A DNA stretch of 64,000 bases from Megalobrama amblycephala (lineage: Eukaryota > Chordata > Actinopteri > Cypriniformes > Xenocyprididae), in contig NC_063062.1 in NCBI RefSeq assembly GCF_018812025.1, positions 2,974,927-3,038,926 on the forward strand, in the 5' to 3' direction. Numbering within the stretch: the stretch's first letter is position 1; each line of letters opens with the position of its first letter. The notes under the pieces are model-generated. The model made no database searches and was not told the origin of the DNA. It saw only the letters and a program-made list of their open reading frames with translations. Shown here one piece after another: positions 53,697-64,000 of the stretch. The position numbers and the translations under genes are program-made.

Positions 53697-54374
53697 AGGG
53701 CTCGTTCACACAGAACGCGTTTTTGCTTTGAAAAACTCGAGATGCTAGCGGTAGAATAGGGGGAGAAAATGCAAATGCAAATGCATTTTTTAAAAGTTGA
53801 ATTGATTTTAACTTGAGTGCAGTGTTTTTAGTGTTTTAAAATGACAATCGTCATTTTGGCTGCGTGAGATTCTCCAGCTTTGTTGTTGTTGAGCAACTGA
53901 AGCGTGAGCTGCTCCGCCCTCTTTGTTTTTTAAAAGTTGAACTTTTAATTTTAACTAAGTGCCGTGTTTTTAGAACGCTGTGTCATGCACGAGATGCTGC
54001 AAAAGATGCGATCGCACAGGGCCGTTCACACAGAACGCATTTTTCCATTCCAATGCGATACTTTTCCATTGTTTTTCTATGTAAATACGCTAGACGTATG
54101 TCTATGACTGTTGTGCTCGCGTCTTTTGCGGCGCCTTGCGCATGACACGTGTTCTAAAAATGTGGCGCTCTTGTTAAAAACAGTTCAACTCAAAAAACGC
54201 GTCTTGAGACCTTGCATTTTTCTTCAGTCCACTACCCGCGTCATGCGTTTTTCAAAGCAAAAACGCGTTCTATGTGAACAAGCCCATACATGTCTGTCTA
54301 GCACATGTTTACATAGAAAAACAATGGAAAAGTAGTGCACTGGAATGGAAAAACGTGTTCTGTGTAAAGCCCCT
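53697..54374. mobile_element. Foldback element with TTCACACAGAACGCG-type ends
   Basis: The left AGGGCTCGTTCACACAGAAC and right GTTCTGTGTAAAGCCCCT are inverted. Several internal sub-copies of ACGCGTTTTT, both direct and inverted, occur at 54035, 54193 and 54250. No coding potential. Confidence 0.75.
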
Positions 54375-56239
54375 TACAGTGTACTTTTTGGCCATGTAGC
54401 ATAATTTTTCCTATAGGTTTTTGAGAATGTGGATGTTAGTATAAGCAACCTGGAAAACACAAGACAACAGCAGTTAATATACGCAAAAGACAATGGTGAC
54501 AGGATGAAAACGATCCATAAAAGTACATAAACACATGTTCGTGTTTTTGAGATAATTCTTGCCTGCGCTGAGCTCGGAGAGCACTTGGACATGTTTCTTC
54601 TTTCCTGTTCAGACACAGCTCCAGCATTGTTGGACTGGGTTTCAGCTCAACCCCTCTTTGGCAGGCTGAAACTGATACGAGTCATTATAATAATAACAGC
54701 CTCTAAGGGGAATGCCCAAACAACATTTGTCATGCACCGAGCCAAAATAAAATTGCGAAATTTCTGTAATATGATTCATTATGGCAGCTCCTGTGTGTGG
54801 GGGATGTATGTGTGAGTGTGTTAGTGTGAGACAGAGACAGCTCTCTACAGACTCCTGCTTATCTACATAGACGACTCAGGCTTACGGTAAATTGCAAAGA
54901 CAACGATCAATAGTTTGGAGCCAAACAAATAATTTTTTCAAGACAAAAGATATATTGATTTTTAGAAAAGAGTAGGTGAGTCATTTAATTCCTGTGCTTG
55001 CAAGCTGCCTGCCTTTCCTACCATTCAACAACAGAAAAACACATTATATTCAATGTTGTAAACAGTGATGCTGTCTTAGGCCCTGTTTACACCTGGTATT
55101 AAGATGCGTTTTGGTCGATCGGATCACATGTAGATGTGGGAGACACATTCCTGTTTACACCTGGTGTTTTACTCTGTCTCTTTTGCTCCCTTTCAACCAC
55201 TTCTGTACTGATTTCTACGAGGGGAGGGTCTATGGGTGGCTAAATGTATGGGGTTTTTCAGATCTTTCCATCTAATGGACGAAATAAGCTCACGCAATTT
55301 ACATATGAACGTGCCTGGAGACAACGGAAAAAGCAGCAGCTTTCGTTTCTGCTCTGACAGTCACAAGACCATGGCAAACGCTGTGAGTGCATGTTAGAAA
55401 TCAGGAATGGTGAGAGAACATTGTGCTTGGTACATTTTTCACCTTCAAACCAAACTTGGGTCTTCAGCCGACAAAGTTTAAATCCCATCTGGTTAGCTTG
55501 CTTCCCATAATGTTTACGCGTTAGGTCAGTAGGTGGAGAGTAAGCGGTCTTTTGTGGCTGTTCTAATGCATTCGACCACATGAGGGTTTACACTACAAAA
55601 CCAATCCGGTTCAATGCATTTTCTAACTACGTCTGGAAGTGCTTGAAAGTGAACAAGCTCAAAACGTTTTAGACCTTGTTTACACCTATTTTTAGCATCG
55701 TCAACTTGTGATCCGATCAACAAAAACACATCTGTCAATAATTACTCACCCTCATGTCGTTCCACACCCGTAAGACCTTCGTTCATCTTCAGAACACAAA
55801 TTCAAGGTTTTTTTATCCTCTATTGAAAGCAACAAAATTACCATATTCAAGAATCTATCCAGAAAAGTAGTAAAAACATCGTTAAAATAGTCCACATGAC
55901 TACAGTGGTTCAACCTTAATATTATGAAGCAACGAGAATACATTTTGTGCGCAAAAACAAAACAAAAATAACAGCTTTATTCAACAAATTCGTCTCTCCT
56001 CTCATACTGCTACACTATTTGCATTGCAGAGCTTCTGTGTTTGTGTCCGAACGGCGGTTCAGTATTGGCCAGCTAATACTGAGAGACAAATTTGTTGAAT
56101 AAAGTCATTTTTAATGATGTTTTTACTCCCTTCTGGACCTTGAATGATGGTAATCTCATTACTTTTAATAGAGGATAAAAAACCTCTTGGATTTCATCAA
56201 AAATATCTTAATTTGTGTTCCGAAGATGAACGAAGGTCT

Positions 56240-56790
56240 GAAGCCGCCTTTCCACTGCACACGACATTCGCATCCGATTGTCGCATTTCGCCCCCTAGCG
56301 GCAGTCGCACGGAACTTTGAAATTGGTAGTGAAGCAACCGTTACCCTCGGCTTATTCCAATCCAGCAACCACCATGGTAAACTGAACGATTTTAATGAAT
56401 GTAACGTTAATGCATGTATGAATATATCCATAAAGCAAATTACCCTCAATACATCTAAAATAAAAACATACTAGTATATTTTATAGAGCTAATCAACGTA
56501 AAAATTGGTTTAATAATCATAAAATATATTTTTTTACATAATTATTAATAACCACTATTTTAAAGAAACAGTGTTTACATAACGTTAAAGTGTTAAACTA
56601 TTGGTAATTCTAACTTCGCGCTCATTGTTTTTATTAGAATATCCGGTCGGCCGGTCGCATAGCCTACGGTCTAGCCGCAGAAGTTCAAATATTTCAACGC
56701 ATCCGAAGCTCAAATCGGATCCGAAATTTCCGCATGAATGACTTCCGGTCCAACGGCTGTCATTTGTTGTGTGCAGTGGAAAGGCGGCTT
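56240..56790. mobile_element. TIR element C inserted in the right arm of B
   Basis: AAGCCGCCTTTCCACTGCAC with the next two bases (56241-56262) is an exact inverted match to 56769-56790. The flanks AAGGTCT and TACGGG rejoin into the uninterrupted family sequence seen at 61318-61333. Confidence 0.85.
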
Positions 56791-56823
56791 TACGGGTGTG
56801 GACCGACATGAGCGTGTGTAATT

Positions 56824-57318
56824 GACCCTTCACCGGGAGTTTGATTGACAAGCGATCTAACCAATCATAACGCCGAATCCGGCCGGCATTTTGTCCGACA
56901 AAGCAGTCAGGAGTTAGAAGATTAACCTCGGTGGACTTGAACTTGAAAAATGGTGTGTACTGACGTCTTTCCGCGTTTGAAACAACATTCCTTCTCATGT
57001 TCATTCATGTTTATTTGATGCTATAAATTAACTAGTAGGAAGAGATGATCAGTTCAAGAGCCGCTTGAGCTGAGGCGCTACAGCAATCTGTCTTGACACA
57101 TTAAAGAGCCACAAAACGGTTTCTTAAAAAAATTACACAGTTTGAAAGCTGGGACTTTGTTTAATATCATAAGTAACCTGCTCTGTCTTGTCTGTCAATG
57201 TGTTGTCAGTGTCCTCTTTGCTCCGCGATGTATTTTTCTCTCTGTGTGGCGTGACAGCGCCATGGCTTGTTAGACAAAGCAACAGTAACTAAGGGGGGGC
57301 AGGTCTTTGCGAAGGGTC
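56824..57318. mobile_element. TIR element D inserted in the right arm of B
   Basis: The termini GACCCTTC and GAAGGGTC are inverted, flanked by AATT at 56820-56823 and 57319-57322. Removing D leaves GTGTAATTAATGACAG, which fits the foldback family. The interior includes GCCGAATCCGGCCGGC and a GTCTTGTCTGTC repeat. Confidence 0.75.
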
Positions 57319-57382
57319 AATTAATGACAGAAATTTCATTTTTGGGTGAACTAACCCTTTAATACCAGATGTAAACAGGGCC

Positions 57383-57929
57383 TCAGAAGCCAGCTCCCTA
57401 TATAGTAAGTAGGCAGTTAATGCATGGAGTTAATACGATAATTGCAGTCCACAGATCTCTAAAAGACTGCTGTAGACAGGAGCTCATTTTAACAGCTATA
57501 TGAAGAAGAGGGCATCTGTAAATGAACCCGTACCTCACATCTCTAATCCGACACTCCCGTTGAGACTTCCTTCCTATTATTAAGCTGTTTACACCGAAGA
57601 AAACACATTGTTAATTACTGCTAGCACTATGGACACTACTGCCACAGGGCCCTGCTTAATAATTGAGGCACATTTCCCGCTGACAAAACACTCAAGGCTG
57701 AAAACGGGAACTCTTCTTAGAACTCTGACGTACAAATGACACCAGGTGAGCATCAGGGGACGAGTATAGAAATAATGAGAACCCACTAATGAGGGTTGAC
57801 TGACGTGTATTTGTTTTATGTTGATTTTTTTGTTGTTTTGTTCAGGCAGTTAGACATTCTTCTTCCACTGAAGCTCAAGATGCTTTTTTGGATCTCCTTT
57901 GGATCAAAGGAGACAAACCAATCAATGAA
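57383..57929. other. Unique block, nothing recognised
   Basis: No repeat ends or exons supported. Confidence 0.35.
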
Positions 57930-58040
57930 TGAAATATTACTACAGTTCAAAATAACTTTTTGTTTCAATATATTTAAATATGCAATTTATTCCTTTGATG
58001 GCAAAGCTGAATTTTCAGCATCATTACTCCAGTCTTCAGT

Positions 58041-58504
58041 AGGGATGCATGATATATTGGCCACCATATTGGTATCGGCCGATATATGTTCATTTTTAAT
58101 GTTATTGTTATTTGCCCAATAAGAAAATTCGGCTGATATATTAAAGCCGATAAATAATGGATTATTTCCTTCAGCTGAGACACTTCAGATACACACTGTT
58201 CACCATTGTGGTTTTGAATTGCTTTAAATGTGATTGGAATCACTTCAAAAAGGAAAATACAGTTAAGTACAGCAAAAGTCTGTCATATATACTACATAAT
58301 ATTATAATGAGAACATTATAATTTTGTGCTTTGGGACATGGCTTTTAATGGTGAAACTTTTGTTTTTGCAATCAGCAGGCTCTCAAAAATGATATAAAAA
58401 TTTTGATTTAGATTTATCGGCGAATATATCGGTTAGCGGCTTTCAAATATAAAGAATTATCGGTTATCGGTATCGGCAAAAATTTTCATATCGGTGCATC
58501 CCTA
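58041..58504. mobile_element. hAT-type MITE with 8-bp target duplication
   Basis: The ends AGGGATGCAT and GTGCATCCCTA are short inverted repeats, flanked by TCTTCAGT at 58033-58040 and 58505-58512. An 8-base duplication is the hAT signature. The interior has many TATCGGC motifs. The same host repeat without the insertion is at 50238-50310 (opposite strand), which confirms the boundaries. Confidence 0.88.
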
Positions 58505-58619
58505 TCTTCAGTGTAACATGATCCTTCAGAAATTATTCTAATATGCTGATTTGCTGCTCAAGAAAACTGTAATTTTTCATTTTTGTGGAAGCTGTGATAC
58601 TTTTTTTGTATCAAAATTG

Positions 58620-60160
58620 TTATGCTATTAAATTTGTAATTAAACATTTCATAATAAAATAATATATTTTTACTTGTGTTATCCCACATTTTTGCACATA
58701 TTTTCTTTTGAACCAAGAAATTACAGATTCTGTCTGCTGTGAACATCTTGTGATCACATGACAAGTACTACTTTATTTCTTAATAACTACTTTAATTCAT
58801 GACAGTTATAGATTATCAAGTCCACTTAAAGCAGCAATTACTTAAAATGGAAAGTCAGGCTGCTTAACTTCTAAAAAAATCCTCCTATTCAAATTCATAA
58901 TAGTCAATTTAAAAGGGGCGCAACTGAGGAAGAGCCTATTTTTTCTACTATCCTATTATATAATGTGACACACTTTAAGTATTACGGGAGAACTAAATGA
59001 AGAAAGAGAAAGGAGGAGAGCAGGTGAAGATGAAGTGGAAATACTGGGACAAACAAGTGAATAAGACTTAAATATACAAGTGTTTATTCATGCAAGACAG
59101 AAATGTGTCTAGAAACATTGGATATTCATTCAGGATTGTTGGACAGAAATAGCAAGATGTTTATTTACAGCTCTGTGGTGAGCAGATAAAGAAAAAACCC
59201 AGAAAGAGAAAAGGTTAAAGAGGTTTCAGTGTAATCATGTGTTCTGGATTGCAGACTAGAGACTCAATGCGCAGAACATCATCACCGCATTCATAGTGAC
59301 AAAGGCTTCACTAGAGTGGGTGTTTCTGGAAGACTAGATAAAAATAAAAGGGGTTAACAATCTCTTTAAAATATGCACACACGCTTCATCTTTCATGCAT
59401 CCATACACATTGAAATACTTGAAGTGCAGAACAAAATAAAACGATATCAGCTATGAAAACCATATTAATATTTATAGTCACGGTTTCTATACTCATAAAG
59501 ATACAGCAGTACTGTGAGCTTGTGTTTAAGAGCTATACGTGTTACTGTGTCTTGTCGCCATGACAACAGAGAGTTCACAGTCGGAGCGGGGCTATATGGC
59601 TCCTGACGCAGAGCGTTCTGCTAACAAAGGAAGCAAAAATTCCATACCACCAACACGGGTATCTGACCAAACACGTGCAAGGCATGCATATTTATGATGA
59701 AACACAAACATTTGTCGCAGAATGCAATATTAACTCTTGTCAATCATTAATAAGATATATTGTATTCTGAGTAAAATGTTTGTACATATAATCAAATACA
59801 ATTATACTTTGTATTTTTACACTATGCAAATTTCATCAAGTTAGTGTTTTTTTGCATTTCTGCATTTATTCCAAAATAATAACTAAAGGCAGTAACAATT
59901 TAAATATTACACATGTATATAATTTGTGAACTAATGTCAAAGACTATAGAATAGATATAGAAAGACGGTTCACTCATATTACTTATGAATGAGAGAAACT
60001 GCAACGCGCAAAATGGAGGAATACACCCCGCCTTCTAAATATAAGAGCCAATTACTGATTGATGAAGTCATTGCGTCACTGCAGCCGTCATTAGAAGATC
60101 CGGTTCCCATAGAAACTTGAGACTTGCGTTTAGGACTGCACATGCGCATTGGCTCGTCTA
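58620..60160. other. Mostly unique block, no gene recognised
   Basis: An inverted fragment of the 51.9-kb repeat family (CCGCCTTCTAAATATAAGAGCC) lies at 60030-60150. The rest shows no exon, repeat end or RNA gene. Confidence 0.4.
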
Positions 60161-60163
60161 GCC

Positions 60164-61395
60164 TTAAAGGGTTAGTTCACCCAAAAATGAAAATTATGTC
60201 ATTAATGACTCACCCTCATGTCGTTCCAAACCCGTAAGACCTCCGTTCATCTTCGGAACACAGTTTAAGATATTTTAGATTTAGTCCGAGAGCTTTCTGT
60301 CCCTCCATTGAAAATGTATGTACGGTAGACTGTCCATGTCCAGAAAGGTAATAAAAACATCATCAAAGTAGTCCATGTGACATCAGAGGGTCAGTTAGAA
60401 TTTGTTGAAGCATCAAAAATACATTTTGGTCCAAAAATAACAAAAACTACGACTTTATTCAGCATTGTCTTCTCTTCCAGAATCCTTTCCATTGAATTGA
60501 TTCCATTGAATTGATTCCATTGAATCCTTTCATCTGTCGGCGTTTGTAATGCACTTTTACGTTGCCGTGGTTGTTTTTGGCGATTAGGACATCTGCAACA
60601 TGCACACTTACGCACCATTTTAAAAAATATAGCAATACCAAAATACAAACAATGTAGAAAATAGCTTGAATACAGCGTGCGTCTCCCTCAGACTGTAAAC
60701 GAAGCTCTGGTGCACCAGATAACACGTCAGCAGCGTCTTACATCAGAAGCTTCACTGCAGAGTCGTGAACCACACTCCGGAGCAGAAGGGGGCGGTAATG
60801 CACCAATAAGCTGGATGCCAACCGCCGTAAAACAGGAAAGAAGAAGAAGAAGATGTCGTGAACGCGGATTGACAACAGACCCGGAAGAGAAGACAATGCT
60901 GAATAAAGTCGTAGTTTTTGTTATTTTTGGACCAAAATGTATTTTCGATGCTTCAAAATTTTGCGGATGTCCTAATCGCCAAAAACAACCACGGCGACGT
61001 AAAAGTGCATTACCAACGCCGACAGATGAAAGGATTCAATGGAATCAGTTCAATGGAATCAATTCAATGGAATCAATTCCGGAAGAGAAGACAATGCTGA
61101 ATAAAGTTGTAGTTTTTGTTATTTTTGGACCAAAATGTATTTTCGATGCTTCAACAAATTCTAACTAACCCACTGATGTCACATGGACTACTTTGATGAT
61201 GTTTTTATTACCTTTCTGGACATGGACAGTCTACCGTACATACATTTTCAGTGGAGGGACAGAAAGCTCTCGGACTAAATCTAAAATATCTTAAACTGTG
61301 TTCTGAAGATGAACGGAGGTCTTACGGGTTTGGAATGACATGAGGGTGAGTCATTAATGACATAATTTTCATTTTTGGGTGAACTAACCCTTTAA
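60164..61395. mobile_element. Long foldback element with about 430-bp arms
   Basis: TTAAAGGGTTAGTTCACCCA and TGGGTGAACTAACCCTTTAA are exact inverted ends, and the arms pair up to about CGCCAAAAACAACCACGGCG. The centre holds GGGGGCGGTAATGCACC and an AGAAGAAGAAGA run, plus a direct duplication of a 70-base segment (60885-60955 and 61083-61155) and short TCAATGGAA repeats. The 163-codon ORF on the plus strand is built from these repeats. Confidence 0.88.
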
Positions 61396-61829
61396 AAATA
61401 CAATTTTTTAACACTATTTGAGCATAAGAAACAACATTTTTGGGACAGTTAATGTCAGATTTTGTTGCTGATTTGAAATTATGTTATTTAATTCTGAGTT
61501 CGCCAAGTAGTTTTTGAGATTTCAGGATTCCCTAGTCTTGGATGCCTGAAATAGCTGCAAATATGGCCATCGAGTGAACAGACTTTCCTTGAAAGGGACT
61601 TTGCTACTGTTCAGCTTTTCTTTTTTAATAGTCAACTTATTTACAGCAGTCATCAAGCATGTACACACTGGTCACAGACATGAAGATACCTATAATTTCC
61701 CCGAGCTGATTGCTCACTAAAAACCCCCACAGGCCATTTCAAGTTTGATTTTGACGCAACATAAAGTGGGGATATCAAAGTGGCTGAGTTGTTTACTTTT
61801 TAAATTAGTCTTCCCATTAACCAAAGTCA
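61396..61829. other. Unique block, nothing recognised
   Basis: No supported feature. Confidence 0.35.
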
Positions 61830-62350
61830 CTTTAAGACAAGTCATTTCACTCGGCGGCCATCTTTGAAACACCTCTCGGGCATACAAGTGCAGCTCCTAT
61901 CTCTATCTCTCTGACGACAACTGTCTCATAAATTTTGTTTCTAAATGCTCGAATCATGACAAAAAACGTCTCGGGTTACTGATGTAACCCTTGTTCCCTG
62001 AGTAAGGGAACGAGACGCTACGTCAATGATGTGATGGGAACCCATCACGTCACTGACGTAGCGTCGAAGGTTCCCACGAAAGGGAACTGTATTTTTCAGG
62101 CTGGATCAAGCTAATGCGCATGTGCAATCCTCAATGCGCGTCTCTTGCGTCTCATTTTGGAGGCGCACATCTGACTGTTTCTATAGGAACTGGAGATTCT
62201 AACAGCCGCTGCATTGACGCAATTACTTTACCAATCGGCGATTGGCTCTTATTTAGAAGGCGGGACTTATTCCGCCATATTGCGCGTTGCACTTTCTCCC
62301 ATTCAAAATATTACGAGTGACACGTCTTGTGTTATTCTATAATCTTTGCC
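61830..62350. repeat. Second copy of the 51.9-kb repeat family, split by a hairpin element
   Basis: GTCATTTCACTCGGCGGCCATC and AAGGCGGGACTTATTCCGCC match 52160 and 53306. A 120-base structured insert lies at about 61966-62086. Confidence 0.65.
61966..62086. mobile_element. Multi-hairpin short element
   Basis: It contains four inverted pairs in a row: GGGTTAC/GTAACCC, GTTCCCT/AGGGAAC, GACGCTACGTCA/TGACGTAGCGTC and, inside the last, GTGATGGG/CCCATCAC. The host repeat reads CAAAAAAACTGCATTTTT at 52353 without it, which places the insertion site. Confidence 0.75.
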
Positions 62351-62862
62351 ATTAACCCCATCATTGTCTTCATCAAAGAACTTATACTGAGTCCACTAGT
62401 TTCTATGGCAATATCAGCTGCTTTGTTAAAAAAAAAAAAAAAAAAAACTTACATTAAAGCTGAAATCCAACCTGAATGATGACAACACAGAATAAAATAC
62501 TATCACTAGTGATCATCAAATCCTTTTAACAGTTAATTTTACACACTTTGTGTTGAAGTCTTCCACTTTTTCACAAAGCCTTTGCTCTCTAGAAACCCAG
62601 TCAGTTTGGGTTAAAATTCTTTCAAGTATTAGCATTATAAACACTGAATTAATACCAACATATGAAATTAAAATAAGGACATGCATCATAAAAATTGGGA
62701 ATCTTGGACAATAAATATATGAATATAACAGCTTGACAGTAAACAGTTTTTGCAGTGTTGTCTTATATTAATGTCCGTTAAAGCAAGACTATGTAAACAA
62801 AAAAACACAGCCACTGTGTCCAAAAGTGCCAATTAGGGGATAACAGACACAGCAATGCATCA

Positions 62863-62982
62863 GCGTGATCCAGGGGATTAAAAAAAAAAACTCTATATAT
62901 TTCAGAGTAATTTGCTATTAGCCTACTATTACTCCACTAGGTCTGAAATATATATTGTACGTTTTAATCCCCTGGATCACGC
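62863..62982. mobile_element. 120-bp MITE with 21-bp perfect inverted ends
   Basis: GCGTGATCCAGGGGATTAAA plus one base and its exact complement bound a 78-base AT-rich centre. Flanks (GCATCA and TACAAA) show no clear duplication. Confidence 0.85.
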
Positions 62983-64000
62983 TACAAACATGGTGATCCT
63001 TAACTTTATTAATTATTAATAAAGTAGGTTACTTTACCTCAGATGTGTAATGGTTGGATTCCACAACTGATAACATAAATCATATATAGGCTAAGACAAT
63101 ACAGCATTTACTGTAGGTGTCATAAAATTTACTGAATTTGAGAAATTTTCTATTGCGTTTCTGATTTGATTTAAGAGATACAAATCCTCTCATCTCCCTA
63201 TAATATACAATCTCTGTTGTCCAGAAAAGCATCAGAGTTTCGCCTCTTGGGTTCTATACTCTTTGTCTTCATTCAGGCCGATTATTACTTTATTAAAACA
63301 AGTGACTTTTACACTTTTTAATGTCACATTTTGTAATGTTTGCATTGTTTTTTTGTAATATCGATTATTTATTTTCTCATCCAGTTTTTTTTTTTTTTTT
63401 TTTTTTTTTTTGAGGAGACACTGCCTCCCTTGCCTTCTCAGAGGAAACGCCCCTGATATATATATATATATATATATGTTACTGAAAGGTAAAAAAAAAA
63501 AAAACATTGAAAAATATTGGGCTGTTGCTGGATTCTTAAAAGCTATATGTGGCATATTTACTTTTATCAAACATGTAGAGATGAAAAGATTTTGACAAGG
63601 AGACATGTAAACACACACACATATATACACACGGAGTGATTGCATACTGAGATAAGGCTGCCAGTACTGACATTTTTGAGCAGAAACATGATTTCTCTTT
63701 GCTTTTGACATTTCCCAAGGGGAGACAGTAAAAGCAAGTAGGAAAAAGAAAAAGAGCAAAGGAAAGAGAGAGTGGGGGAAGACGAGATGCCCGAGGACAA
63801 GCGTTGAGTATTATTAATGACTGGTAGCACAGCACAGCTCTGCTCAGGAGAAGTCACTCGAGTTACTCCAGACAGTGACAATTACGAAACCCACTCTGAT
63901 AGAAATCCATTTCTCAAACACACACAGCAGACCTGCAGGAGAAAGATAACCTCTTTAATGCAGGAAAAGACGGAGGAGACCAATTAAAAATGAGAAGAAT
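62983..64000. other. Unique end block with simple repeats
   Basis: It holds a T run at about 63383-63411 and a (TA)n run at about 63457-63478. ORFs here are derived from these runs. Nothing else is supported. Confidence 0.45.

Larger units (their letters stand above)
55733..57362. mobile_element. TTAA-type foldback element of the nested stack (B)
   Basis: The right terminus GGGTGAACTAACCCTTTAA is complete (57344-57362). The left arm starts at about ATTACTCACCCTCATGTCG (55740), lacking its outer 38 or so bases. The right arm is broken into three pieces by C and D. Confidence 0.7.
55079..57382. mobile_element. Outermost DNA transposon of a nested stack (A)
   Basis: GGCCCTGTTTACACCTGGTA (55079) and TACCAGATGTAAACAGGGCC (to 57382) are inverted with one mismatch in 24. 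A sub-terminal copy of the end (TTGTTTACACCTATTTTTAGC) lies at 55678. Elements B, C and D are inside it. Confidence 0.75.

Noticed and set aside
60677..61168. 163-codon plus ORF
   Set aside because: Most of it is foldback arm and internal duplication, and the peptide repeats itself with the element.
63232..63881. Several overlapping ORFs of 99-175 codons
   Set aside because: They cross poly-T and (TA)n runs and overlap in different frames.

Overview
This is a vertebrate window from a teleost, most likely a cypriniform (carp or zebrafish relative). The evidence is the spliced gene structure, the AT-rich base composition, the dense short inverted-repeat DNA transposons of types abundant in zebrafish and carp (ends such as TTAAAGGGATAGTTCACCC), a Tc1 remnant of the fish type, and the C-terminal exons of an atrophin/RERE orthologue. 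There is no bacterial-style gene layout, no operon and no CRISPR. Most of the window is intronic or intergenic DNA filled with nested non-autonomous transposons. All calls are from reading the sequence; no search was run.

Region 1 (about 1.3 to 10.5 kb, minus strand) holds the 3' part of a multi-exon gene for a fish-type HECT-domain E3 ubiquitin ligase of the family usually annotated as G2E3-like. I could place 15 exons from splice signals and reading phase. In protein order they give a Ser-rich N-terminal part, a conserved domain of unknown role, a C-x2-C-x11-H-x3-C finger (RAD18/UBZ4-like), an acidic 36-codon exon present in two tandem copies, a second finger of the same spacing, and the HECT domain ending in a T-C-F catalytic cysteine and FGLV. 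Three apparent +1 frameshifts in the HECT N-lobe exons suggest a decaying copy or assembly errors. Its introns carry a solo LTR, a Tc1 deletion derivative inside an older element, and other MITEs. The 5' end is not visible; a run of exactly 1000 N (10501-11500) follows.

Region 2 (about 12.6 to 15.3 kb, minus strand) holds the last three coding exons and long 3'UTR of rere (atrophin-2), a nuclear receptor corepressor. The exon that should come before them is not found anywhere between 15.3 and 64 kb. This means either an intron of more than 48 kb or a misassembly.

Region 3 (15.3 to 64 kb) has no protein-coding gene I can identify. It holds a 21-bp minisatellite split by a LINE tail, several long foldback transposons (one with two 412-bp arms), a four-element nested stack at 55.1-57.4 kb, a hAT-type MITE with an 8-bp target duplication that can be checked against an empty site elsewhere in the window, a CpG-rich block at 39.4-40.4 kb that looks like a minus-strand first exon, a 66-codon ORF with a signal-peptide-like start, and several unique blocks that could be conserved regulatory DNA. 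If the assembly is right, this region would be an intron of rere or its 5' flank. I see no previously undescribed molecular system; the best leads are the HECT gene architecture, the orphaned rere exons and the nested elements.
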